Source: an uncultured Clostridia bacterium (GTDB lineage Bacteria > Bacillota > Clostridia > Christensenellales > UBA1242). Taken from it: a stretch of 64,000 nucleotides of DNA. This document shows positions 53,446 through 62,061 of the stretch, piece by piece; the stretch's first letter is position 1, and each line of letters opens with the position of its first letter. Position numbers and translations under genes: made by a program. The notes below the pieces were generated by a model that saw only the letters and a program-made list of their open reading frames with translations, made no database searches and had not been told where the DNA came from. Where the stretch lies: assembly GCA_944377165.1 (NCBI GenBank), contig CALWEJ010000007.1, positions 1 to 64,000 on the forward strand. Reading direction: 5' to 3'.

Positions 53446-56400
53446 CTAAATTTTATCGAATTTTTCATAGCTTAATTGTTTTCTCTTTCTTAATACAACT
53501 ACAACGATTACTATAATCACAATCAAGATTACTATTGCCAAAATGATTAAAACAATCTGCCAAATAGGGAATAATTCTCTCTGTTGAGTGATAATTAAAC
53601 GGTCGAGATTATACGTTAGATTAGATAAATCTATTAAAATATTCCCTTCACCTTGCGTAGTAGTTAATTCTCCGCTTTCTTCCCCAGTAAGCCAAATTGT
53701 GCCAAGGTACCTATCCACTGACGGAATTGATAGCATAAGGTCGTTGCTAAGATTTGTTTCCACTCCGCCTAAGGTCAATCGTAATTTTAGACCATAGACT
53801 GTTATTCTGTTATTTACTAAGTACCCTGATATGAGTGGATAAACATTTGCGTATTCATAGCTATCGGTAGAGATAATATCGACTTTAAATTCAGCATTAA
53901 TCGGTATTAGATTAGCTTTCGAACTATCAGTAAGTCCGCGCTCGTTATACACTGTGAACGTTCCTATTCCTTCAATAGTCGCAGTTAAACTATACGGATA
54001 AATACTAGCTTTTACTGAAGAATTGCTTATCTTATAGTTGTTGGCATCTAAGCCTGTTATTAATTTTTGTGTATCTACTATAACATTTTTGTTAGCACCA
54101 ACATTCTCGTCTTCAAAATTTAATGTTAGATTTTCTTTAATAGGTGTATCAATGCTATCTCCTGCGACGATTCCGATATATGACAAATTTGCATCCGTAC
54201 TAATATTTACGTTAGTTGAGCCGTCATACACTTTATCTTCCGCCACCACACCAACTAAAGTCAATTCTTTACGCATAATGCGGATAGCATTCAACATAAT
54301 TAGCGAATTGTTAGACAATTTGAAATTATTGTTGAAATCATCACTGTACAAAGATAGCCCAGTAATGTAGATATTATATAAAGATTCTTCGTTAGCATTG
54401 GCAGTCGTTATTTGCTCGCCATTTAATGTATATGTGATATTTGCATTTATCGTAGGTTTTAGAGCAAATTCAGTATCGCTATTAAATGAAATATTTAAAT
54501 TAGCACCGTCCGTTATTAACAAATATCGAATTAAGTTATCTACATTATAACTATCACTACCGTCATACGTCTTTGTAAAGGTTGTATTTAAATTATAGGT
54601 TAAATTTACTTCTTTAGGCGCTATCACAAAATAGACGTCCGTCAAGAATTCAATAGTTTCCATCCAATCATAACTCTCGTCGCCTGTTGTATTCTCTAGC
54701 GAGAAATACACTCTATAACTGCCAACATTTGTAGGGTTATCTATATAAAGCCCTGTCTTTTCGTCGAAATATCTTATTTGTAAATATTGCAGTATCTCAA
54801 TATCGGCCTGTATTTGACCGGACGAACTTCCTGTAGTTAATTTTTGCGGAACTCCATAGCCATAATTATCACAAATGAATGTATTTGTAAATGTGTGTCC
54901 TTCCGCGCCATTTAAACGAATAATAGGCTGGACTTGCAATTCAACAACAATATTTGTAATAAATCGCAAAGCAAAACTTGTCCCAATTGGGTCTTGCAAA
55001 TGTATTCCGTAATACGCATATTGCCCAGTAGGAATTACTTCGCCCTTTAATAAATTTCCGTTTTCGTCAAGCATTAAATCACCACTAGCGTTTCTCCTAG
55101 CGATATATGCCTTAACTCCTGTCACTTCAAAATTAGTCAAATTATAGTTTGTATAACCGAATTCTGCTTTCGCTAAATAGTATAATTTGCTAGTTGCTCC
55201 TGAAGTGTTTTTGTTATCTCCCGCTTCTCCGCCATAATTGTATGTTTCATTATGATAGAACATAACGAACTGGCTCGAACCATTTCTATAATAGAACGAT
55301 TCACTATCAATATTTGTAGTTAATGTTATTTGTAGATTTTCCGCTTGATAACGGTATGTTATATCAAGAATTCCGTCCGTCACTCTATCAATTACATCGG
55401 CGAAATTGAATTTAAAGCTATAGACTCCTGTCTCTATCATAGTAAATGCTTGTGGTTCGCCAAACATATATATGTACATTAGTCTAAGGCCTAATGATAA
55501 ATCATAATACGTTCCGTCTATAACTTGCGGAGTATAGTTCATTATAATACGAATTTCAATATTGCGCGCACTAGCATTAATTGTATCCGTACTATCTATC
55601 TCGTTTGTTCCTTCTGCTGTGGTTGTGAAAATTCTAAATGTAGAATATTGCTCAGGCGAAATTTGTACATCTGTATTTTCTTTTAAGTAATTCGTTTCGC
55701 CGTAGTTGGTGTTTGTGTTGATTATAACATAATCTGCATAACTATACTCAATATAGAAAGTTATGTATCCGCCAGACAATAGATAATTATCAATGCTGAA
55801 ATTTGTATCTTCATAATAATTTATATTAGATTTAAAGTATGTAATATTTTCATTATACGTTTTAGAAGTGTTTCTGACATAGTTTCCTGTTGAGTCATCG
55901 TAAGTGTACAACAATAAATAGTTTCTATTCCAATCTTGTTCGCCAGTATATTGATATGGTAAAAAGCACGAATAATTAGCAAATTCTACACTAGGATTTC
56001 CGTCGCTATATACGGTATGCTCGTATAACATATGGTCGAATTTATAGCCAATTTGCGGATTCATATTAATGCGCAAGCTATCATAAATTGAAATTCTATT
56101 AGCTTTTGTCCCATTAACTAAAATTTCTGGTGCGCCGTAAATCTCTCCGCCTGAAGTTAATACTTCGCCATTTAACATAATCACAGTGTTTAGAGCATAT
56201 GAGTCATATGATAATTTGTAATAGAATTGATAATTATCAGCTAACGGCTCTAAGAAAGATAGTGAAGTAGTGGTATAAATGAATTTTGACCTATCTGGAA
56301 GGGTATTATCTGCGCTTGATGTAAATCCGAAAGCTGACATACCGCTAGGGACATTACTAGCGACTACGATTGTCGGATTAACTCCGTAAGGAATAGCGCC

Positions 56401-59400
56401 AAACGTTATTGTATTATCAACTCGAACAGGGTTTACACTGACTTGAGCCCCTCCGTCTGAATATTGCAAAATCATACTTGGGAAATTAACTCGTCCGTCA
56501 TATGTTTCATTTTTAGGGTTTGTTAAAGCATAATTGACCGCAATTTTATACGTATGGATTGAGTAAACAATCTTTATATTAAAATATACTATTTCGCCGT
56601 CCGTCACGTCATATGTTCGTGACAATTCGAGCAATTCATCTCTATTTATCGTATAACTAAATATGCCGGATTTATACTCGTTAGTTTGCTCCATATTTGT
56701 ATATTCGTGCTCGCCGTTTTTAATGAAATATACTTTACCAGCATAGTACGAACCGAACGTGAAATGTGCTACATTCCCACCGATATACTCGCCCATTATA
56801 AACTCTATTAATCCGTCTTCAACAGTAATAGCTTTGTAATTTTGCGATTTATCCTCGCCGAATCCCACACTACCTATCTCAACTCCATTATCATAGAACT
56901 GAGAAACTGAGACTCTATATTCGATAGTCGCGATATTTATCGTCACACGTTGAATTAAGGTAGAGTCCGCGTAGAACGAATACGATAAATCTTTTGTTAA
57001 AGCCACATTTGGTTCTAACCCTGTTTTAGTTAAAGTGTATCCTTCTAATGTGTAGCCGAAATTGAAAATCTCACCTATTGTTTCATTACCTGCATTTAGT
57101 TTAATAGTTATATATGAACCAACTGTCACCCCGATTTGAATATTCGTTTCTCCGTTAGGATTTGAATATATCATAGTATTAGTTGTAAACTCATTTTCTG
57201 CTTCATATACCGCTAATTTTGTGAAATCATATGCGTCCGAAATATCAGCAGATATGATTAGCAACGTGCTAGGCATAGAATATATAACTTTGACCGCAGT
57301 ATTGTTAGAAAGTATTGTAGCTGTATATGTGACTGTCGAATCAGTAAAACTATCTGGAGTGTAGTTCGTTTTATCATTTTCAGTCATACGCACAAAGAGA
57401 TAATAATCTGTTGCTCCTTCGCGCTGACGTCCAGTAGCATTTAAAGTAAGTTTGTCGTATAATTTAAGATTTGATATTGTTATACGCGCTTCAGCCTCAG
57501 TAATGTTTACCGTCACATTTTCGTTGTCAATACTTGCGTCAGCGGTTGAATATGTCGCATCGTTATAAGTAATAGAAAGGTCCGCCATAATTACATTTTT
57601 ATCTAGTGCAGTATCCGCTTCGGCTAAAATGTAGAACGAATATGAATAGCGCGCGTAATCTTCATATACAAATAGGTTTATTATATTGTCTTGGTCCGAA
57701 TCATAAGTCGTAATGAATTCGTCATCAAATGTGAAATTAATTTGATTAGACTCGCTAAAATAATTTTCACTTTCATCAAACTTATATCCTAATAATAGGA
57801 AACCATTATTTACACTTGAAATTAAATTAACTTTATCATTTATATTAAATTGCGCAGGGAGAGTCAAACTACCTTTTGCTTGTCGTAAACCATCGCTATC
57901 AATAGTGGAAGAAATATTATTTTCGCCACGAGTTAACGTAAAATCAATTTCATTTATTGCATAAATATCGCTTGAATTATATGTTAATTTAATTGAATCA
58001 TAATTGTTTATAATTATTTGATAATCAATTTTTTCATATAACATCCAGACCGTTATATCGCTCGGTTTATCATTATCAATAGTTAATTCAATGCTTGTAT
58101 TATTGCTTATGCTATTTGCGTTTAGCGCAAAACCATAGAATGAATAGCCAATATTGTTAGATATGTCTGTTTTAGTGACAGTCTGAGTCTGTCCACGCAA
58201 CATTGTGAAACTTCGCTCTAGATTAAAATTACCTGTAGGAATAAGCGATTGATTTGTTTCGCTATCGTATTGAATAAACATAAACGAAATGTTATATCTT
58301 GAACTGCTAAAATCAATATTTATAGTAAAATCTTCTGTTATGCTATCTTTGAATAGATAACTATTATTGTTCGTTCCGTTTAGAGTATTGAAAGTATAGT
58401 AGTTATATTGAATTCCGTCTATAATTTTGTTTATTACACTAGGCGCGGTTAATCTAAACGCAATTCCATTATTCGCATTAGCATCTTTAACATAATATAT
58501 TCCATTTGCTTCGTCAATGATAGAGAAATAGTCCACGGCACTAATTAAAGGCATAATCATTTGCGTTGCTTCAGCACTCGCCTGCTCGCCATCTACTGTA
58601 ATATTGATAGTCGCTTTATATACCTTTGCGCTCTCTATCTCTAATATGCTAGTATGGTCATTAGTAATTTGTATGTCATACGCTATTGTTATGCGCTCCG
58701 CGAGCCTACTATCTTCTGCCCTTGTCACCATATAGCCATTCGTAGAAGTAAGGTCTTGCTGTAATGTTAAATTCGTTAAACTTTCGCCCTCAAGGATACT
58801 TGCGCCGATAATATCAATTTCCAAATCTTCTTTAATCTTAAGGTTGACCAGTGCACGTTGATTAGCCCTGTAAGCGCCCATAGATAGCGGTATGTTTTGC
58901 TCGATTGGTGTTTCAGTCGCTGTTAGTTGAATAGTGTAAAAGTCTGAGTCATACGAATAGACATCTTGATAGTAATAATATTTGTCATTAGTGTATAATA
59001 CAGAATTCAAATAATGCGTAATACCATCTAATGTGGTTGCACTCTCATAATACAATTCGCCGTAAGATGTGCTTAATTTTAGCATAGTATCTAAATCATA
59101 TAAATCAATATTAGTACTAATATCTAAATTGTAATAAACATAATCAAATACAGGCGACAAACTTATATTCTCAAACACGCGTGAAATTTTAAATGTCCCA
59201 GATTCATAATCCCCGTTAGCGTCTTCATCTATAAAATTTAAAGTATATGTGACAGTATTTTCTCCTTCGCCTAAAGAAACAATTTTTTCTCCGTCAACCA
59301 CGTTTGTTGAATCTATGTATTGCTCTTTTTCGTCATAAATACTATCTTCATCATTATACGTTATTAGCCAACCCACAAGTTTAAACCCAGCATTAGCATT

Positions 59401-59619
59401 CGCAGTCAAGGTGACTTCTTCCTCGCCTAAAGGGAATGTTCCATATCCGTTAGTAGAGCCAGCGACAACATTACTTTTGTATGGTGAACCATTAACTAAA
59501 TAATAACTATCAATTTTATCTTCAGTTGCTGAATATACCCTACCATTAGGCACTAAAAAGAATAGTGAGCATATCACTAACGGCAGTATGGAAAATAACG
59601 CAATTAATTTAGATTTCAT
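53446..59619 (-). CDS. Giant cell-surface protein with repeat/YDG-type domains and C-terminal membrane anchor
   Basis: A 2057-residue secreted protein. It has a signal peptide (MKSKLIALFSILPLVICSLFF..., cleavage likely near SATEDK) and ends in a single membrane helix plus the basic tail LRKRKQLSYEKFDKI. There is no LPxTG motif. The ectodomain is Thr/Tyr/Asn/Ser-rich, with InlB/Flg_new-like modules (FKLVGWLITYNDED, YSFYGFALN). Near residues 1690-1930 are YDG repeats (KTYDGSD, DKVYDGSTN). Such architecture suggests an adhesin or stalk protein. The ATG overlaps the trxB stop (ATGA), so translation is coupled to thioredoxin reductase, an odd pairing. Confidence 0.85.
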   Translation of the reverse strand: MKSKLIALFSILPLVICSLFFLVPNGRVYSATEDKIDSYYLVNGSPYKSNVVAGSTNGYGTFPLGEEEVTLTANANAGFKLVGWLITYNDEDSIYDEKEQYIDSTNVVDGEKIVSLGEGENTVTYTLNFIDEDANGDYESGTFKISRVFENISLSPVFDYVYYNLDISTNIDLYDLDTMLKLSTSYGELYYESATTLDGITHYLNSVLYTNDKYYYYQDVYSYDSDFYTIQLTATETPIEQNIPLSMGAYRANQRALVNLKIKEDLEIDIIGASILEGESLTNLTLQQDLTSTNGYMVTRAEDSRLAERITIAYDIQITNDHTSILEIESAKVYKATINITVDGEQASAEATQMIMPLISAVDYFSIIDEANGIYYVKDANANNGIAFRLTAPSVINKIIDGIQYNYYTFNTLNGTNNNSYLFKDSITEDFTINIDFSSSRYNISFMFIQYDSETNQSLIPTGNFNLERSFTMLRGQTQTVTKTDISNNIGYSFYGFALNANSISNNTSIELTIDNDKPSDITVWMLYEKIDYQIIINNYDSIKLTYNSSDIYAINEIDFTLTRGENNISSTIDSDGLRQAKGSLTLPAQFNINDKVNLISSVNNGFLLLGYKFDESENYFSESNQINFTFDDEFITTYDSDQDNIINLFVYEDYARYSYSFYILAEADTALDKNVIMADLSITYNDATYSTADASIDNENVTVNITEAEARITISNLKLYDKLTLNATGRQREGATDYYLFVRMTENDKTNYTPDSFTDSTVTYTATILSNNTAVKVIYSMPSTLLIISADISDAYDFTKLAVYEAENEFTTNTMIYSNPNGETNIQIGVTVGSYITIKLNAGNETIGEIFNFGYTLEGYTLTKTGLEPNVALTKDLSYSFYADSTLIQRVTINIATIEYRVSVSQFYDNGVEIGSVGFGEDKSQNYKAITVEDGLIEFIMGEYIGGNVAHFTFGSYYAGKVYFIKNGEHEYTNMEQTNEYKSGIFSYTINRDELLELSRTYDVTDGEIVYFNIKIVYSIHTYKIAVNYALTNPKNETYDGRVNFPSMILQYSDGGAQVSVNPVRVDNTITFGAIPYGVNPTIVVASNVPSGMSAFGFTSSADNTLPDRSKFIYTTTSLSFLEPLADNYQFYYKLSYDSYALNTVIMLNGEVLTSGGEIYGAPEILVNGTKANRISIYDSLRINMNPQIGYKFDHMLYEHTVYSDGNPSVEFANYSCFLPYQYTGEQDWNRNYLLLYTYDDSTGNYVRNTSKTYNENITYFKSNINYYEDTNFSIDNYLLSGGYITFYIEYSYADYVIINTNTNYGETNYLKENTDVQISPEQYSTFRIFTTTAEGTNEIDSTDTINASARNIEIRIIMNYTPQVIDGTYYDLSLGLRLMYIYMFGEPQAFTMIETGVYSFKFNFADVIDRVTDGILDITYRYQAENLQITLTTNIDSESFYYRNGSSQFVMFYHNETYNYGGEAGDNKNTSGATSKLYYLAKAEFGYTNYNLTNFEVTGVKAYIARRNASGDLMLDENGNLLKGEVIPTGQYAYYGIHLQDPIGTSFALRFITNIVVELQVQPIIRLNGAEGHTFTNTFICDNYGYGVPQKLTTGSSSGQIQADIEILQYLQIRYFDEKTGLYIDNPTNVGSYRVYFSLENTTGDESYDWMETIEFLTDVYFVIAPKEVNLTYNLNTTFTKTYDGSDSYNVDNLIRYLLITDGANLNISFNSDTEFALKPTINANITYTLNGEQITTANANEESLYNIYITGLSLYSDDFNNNFKLSNNSLIMLNAIRIMRKELTLVGVVAEDKVYDGSTNVNISTDANLSYIGIVAGDSIDTPIKENLTLNFEDENVGANKNVIVDTQKLITGLDANNYKISNSSVKASIYPYSLTATIEGIGTFTVYNERGLTDSSKANLIPINAEFKVDIISTDSYEYANVYPLISGYLVNNRITVYGLKLRLTLGGVETNLSNDLMLSIPSVDRYLGTIWLTGEESGELTTTQGEGNILIDLSNLTYNLDRLIITQQRELFPIWQIVLIILAIVILIVIIVIVVVVLRKRKQLSYEKFDKI

Positions 59620-60515
59620 TTTACCCCTATACACGAATTACCCGCAATCGCTCCGTCCGCGCAAGCGGTAATTACTTGTCTAAAATGTTTACTTGTTATA
59701 TCTCCACAAGCAAATAATCCTTTTACATTTGTACACATATCTTTGTCAACAATGATATATCCATTGTCGTCCAGATTTAGTTTTATATCGACAAAATTAA
59801 GTTCAGGTACGCGCCCTATTGCTACGAATAATCCGTCTATATCTAACATTCGCTCGTTGCCATTTTGTGATATGGCTATAGCGGACAATTTTTCATCACC
59901 ATATAACTTAGTCACATTCGCGGACGTGATAATTTCAACATTCTTGTATTGTTTAACGCGATTTAGTGCTAAGGCATTTGCTCTAAAGTTCTCGCTTCGG
60001 TTAATCATATAAACTTTTTTAGCAATTCTATGCAAATATTCGACGTCAACTACAGCAGTATCTCCGCCACCTATTACAGCCACAACCTTATCTTTAAAGA
60101 ATGCTCCGTCACAACTAGCACAATAACTAACACCGCGTCCAGTTAGTTCCAACTCTTTTTCAAGATTTAATTTCCTTGCCTTACAACCGCTAGCAATTAT
60201 GACCTTGCTTGCGGTATATTTTTCGTCACTCGCAGTAGTTAATTCAAACCCTTTTCTTATCTTTTTAAGATGAGTCACACGCGCATACTTAATTTCAAGC
60301 CCAAGACTTTCCGCTTGCTCACGCATATCGTTAGTTAGGTCAAAGCCTGAAATTTTTTCGTGTGAAGGAAAGTTCGCTATTTCGTGTGTTAGAGCCGCTT
60401 GACCTCCTATTCCGAGAGATTCAAAAAGTACAGTTTTAAGCCCAGCTCTACAAGCAAAAATGCCGGCCGATAGTCCAGCTGGTCCACCACCAATAATAGC
60501 CACTTCAATCATCAT
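59616..60515 (-). CDS. trxB: Thioredoxin reductase
   Basis: A 299-residue flavoprotein. The FAD motif is IGGGPAGLSAGIF (residues 8-20), the redox-active CxxC is CASC in the SYCASCDGAFF block, and the NADPH motif is IGGGDTAVVDVEYL. The C-terminal FAD segment is GLFACGDITSK. It reduces thioredoxin; no trxA is in the window. There is no ribosome site; TACAAT ends exactly 6 bases before the ATG, so the message is probably leaderless. It is first in an operon with the giant surface protein and two YcxB-like genes. Confidence 0.93.
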   Translation of the reverse strand: MMIEVAIIGGGPAGLSAGIFACRAGLKTVLFESLGIGGQAALTHEIANFPSHEKISGFDLTNDMREQAESLGLEIKYARVTHLKKIRKGFELTTASDEKYTASKVIIASGCKARKLNLEKELELTGRGVSYCASCDGAFFKDKVVAVIGGGDTAVVDVEYLHRIAKKVYMINRSENFRANALALNRVKQYKNVEIITSANVTKLYGDEKLSAIAISQNGNERMLDIDGLFVAIGRVPELNFVDIKLNLDDNGYIIVDKDMCTNVKGLFACGDITSKHFRQVITACADGAIAGNSCIGVK

Positions 60516-60521
60516 ATTAAT

Positions 60522-60550
60522 ATTGTACCCAAAATAAAAAAAATTTCCAA
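60522..60550 (-). promoter_or_regulatory. Promoter of the trxB operon, leaderless type
   Basis: TTGGAA (60550-60545), 17-base spacer, TACAAT (60527-60522), then 6 bases to the ATG at 60515. Confidence 0.65.
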
Positions 60551-60641
60551 ATAAAATAAACTATTTTAAAAAAATAATTATTATATAATTATTAATAAAT
60601 TTATTACAATTTAATTATAAATTAAATATATGCACCTAGCC

Positions 60642-60670
60642 TTGACAAAAACACTAAAATATGTTAATAT
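60642..60670 (+). promoter_or_regulatory. Promoter of the ferredoxin gene
   Basis: Perfect TTGACA (60642-60647), 17-base spacer, TAATAT (60665-60670), with a 69-base leader before the ATG. Confidence 0.8.
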
Positions 60671-60739
60671 TATAAGCGTCGGAAAATAAATTTAATTAAA
60701 ATTTAGTCATAACTAAAAATTTTAAAAAGGAGCAAATTT

Positions 60740-60925
60740 ATGGTGGACGAAAAAAAATGCATATCTTGTGGCGCTTGCATAGCAATATGCCCAGTTGGTG
60801 CAATTAAATTTGTTAACGGTAAGGCAAATATTGACCCAAAAAAATGCATTGCTTGCGGAAGTTGTCAACAATTTTGCCCAGTAGAATCTATTAAAATTAC
60901 TAAGCCTGAAAATAAGAAAAAATAA
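60740..60925 (+). CDS. 2[4Fe-4S] ferredoxin
   Basis: A 61-residue clostridial-type ferredoxin. The first cluster motif is CISCGACIAICP (Cys7, 10, 13, 17) and the second CIACGSCQQFCP. It carries low-potential electrons for anaerobic metabolism, possibly to NrdG-type or hydrogenase systems elsewhere. The C-terminus is a lysine-rich tail (KKK). It has a near-perfect promoter, AAAGGAG ribosome site and its own terminator, so it should be highly expressed. Confidence 0.93.
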   Translation: MVDEKKCISCGACIAICPVGAIKFVNGKANIDPKKCIACGSCQQFCPVESIKITKPENKKK

Positions 60926-60955
60926 TATTTACATAAATTTAATTAATACATTTAA

Positions 60956-60986
60956 CGGAATATTGTCTATAATATTCCGCTTTTTT
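60956..60986 (+). terminator. Terminator of the ferredoxin gene
   Basis: CGGAATATT/AATATTCCG (60956-60964 and 60971-60979) with a 6-base loop, then C and six Ts. Confidence 0.85.
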
Positions 60987-61069
60987 ATTTTCTCAATAAT
61001 ATTCTAAGATTCAACATTAAATCAAACTAATTTAGGAATCAAAATGGCGTTTAACTTTTAATTAATATC

Positions 61070-61626
61070 TTAACAATTTAAGATGTTGATTATGGCTTTA
61101 TGTTTCTTATTCGCATATTCATATGCTATTTTAGTACCACTATTCGGCTGATAATCATACATTTTGCTTCTCTTATTTACTTTAGCTTTTGGTTTATATG
61201 AATTATTATAGTAAAAAACACAGAAATCACTATCGTCAATCATCGCAAAATTACGTTCTACATAACCGGCTTTACACGCTGCATCTATACTTTTAAAATG
61301 TTTGATTTCTTCTACAGCATATATTTCCGAATCATCATTTAATAATTCACGATAAATCTTTTTAAATTTTTCCTTTTCATTTTCTAAAAAAATGTTTCAC
61401 TCTTGCACGGATATCCGATTCTTTTTATATATGTATATTTCTCTTTTATCCTACTTACAATAGAGTGACAAAGAGTATTAAACTCACTTTTAGTGCCAAA
61501 CAAAAAAGTTCTCACATTTTTATTTACAATTAAATCTTCTACAATTTTACTCAATTTCTCGATAATTTCATTGTTTTTTTCAATTTTTCGATGTCCAAAA
61601 AATGAACATACATAATATCTAGTCAT
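61070..61626 (-). pseudogene. SLOG/DUF1273-like protein gene with a frameshift in a T7 run
   Basis: The first frame (61626-61384) encodes 80 residues from MTRYYVCSFFGHRKIE to the early stop after CKSETFF. In the next frame the family continues: LENEKEKFKKIYREL, then YVERNFAMIDDSDFCVFYYNN, then SGTKIAYEYANKKHKAIINIL, ending at 61070. This is the SLOG-type fold (DUF1273/TIGR00725-like), related to DprA and LOG nucleotide-binding proteins. The break is at a seven-T homopolymer on the minus strand; eight Ts would restore one frame of about 184 residues. It may be a sequencing error, a real mutation or a phase-variable slip. No ribosome site; TATAAT ends 6 bases before the ATG. Confidence 0.75.
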
Positions 61627-61632
61627 ATTAAC

Positions 61633-61662
61633 ATTATATTAATTTGAATAATAGTTAGTCAA
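61633..61662 (-). promoter_or_regulatory. Promoter of the SLOG gene, leaderless type
   Basis: TTGACT (61662-61657), 18-base spacer, perfect TATAAT (61638-61633), then 6 bases to the ATG at 61626. Confidence 0.7.
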
Positions 61663-61664
61663 AT

Positions 61665-61692
61665 AAATACCCCTACTTAAATAAGGGTATTT
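61665..61692. repeat. Inverted repeat between SLOG and XRE genes
   Basis: AAATACCC (61665-61672) and GGGTATTT (61685-61692) form an 8-bp hairpin with T tract on the plus side. It lies upstream of both divergent genes, so it could be an operator for the XRE protein or a stray terminator. Confidence 0.45.
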
Positions 61693-61730
61693 TATTTTTC
61701 TTTATAGCTAGAATAATCACGAGGTAATTT

Positions 61731-61970
61731 ATGAAATTAGGTGAAGCGGTAGGAAAAAGAATTAAAGAGTTATTATTTAACTTAAATATGACTCAATATA
61801 GGCTAACGAAAATAACTTGTTTAAATGAAAAAACAATTAGCGATTTAATAAAAGGTAAAACTACCGATGTGAAACTATCTACAATATATCTAATAACAAA
61901 TGCTTTTAACCTTAGTTTAATTGATTTTTTTAACTCTGAATTATTTGCCGAAACGAATATTGAAATTTAA
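61731..61970 (+). CDS. XRE-family DNA-binding protein
   Basis: A 79-residue Cro/C1-type regulator: helix-turn-helix at about residues 16-45 (MTQYRLTKITCLNEKTISDLIKGKT) and a final DVKLSTIYLITNAFNLSLIDFF helix pair, with no effector domain. GAGG precedes the ATG. It is divergent from the broken SLOG gene. Small stand-alone XRE proteins often regulate a neighbour or belong to a mobile element. A strong bidirectional terminator separates it from recN. Confidence 0.85.
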   Translation: MKLGEAVGKRIKELLFNLNMTQYRLTKITCLNEKTISDLIKGKTTDVKLSTIYLITNAFNLSLIDFFNSELFAETNIEI

Positions 61971-62029
61971 AATTTATTAATAATTAAAAATATGAACATA
62001 ATAAATTTGTTGTTAAAAATCTGTGCTTA

Positions 62030-62060
62030 AAAAAACTCTATTATCAAATAGAGTTTTTTT
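62030..62060. terminator. Bidirectional terminator between the XRE gene and recN
   Basis: A 13-bp stem AAAAAACTCTATT/AATAGAGTTTTTT (62030-62042 and 62047-62059) with a 4-base loop. Confidence 0.85.
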
Positions 62061-62061
62061 A

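Noticed and set aside
59620..59634. GTG start for the giant surface protein
   Set aside because: The ATG at 59619 gives a normal signal peptide, AGGGGT upstream and an ATGA overlap with trxB.
61384..61626. A complete 80-residue protein
   Set aside because: The family's conserved C-terminal half continues in the next frame after a homopolymer, so this is a truncated first half.
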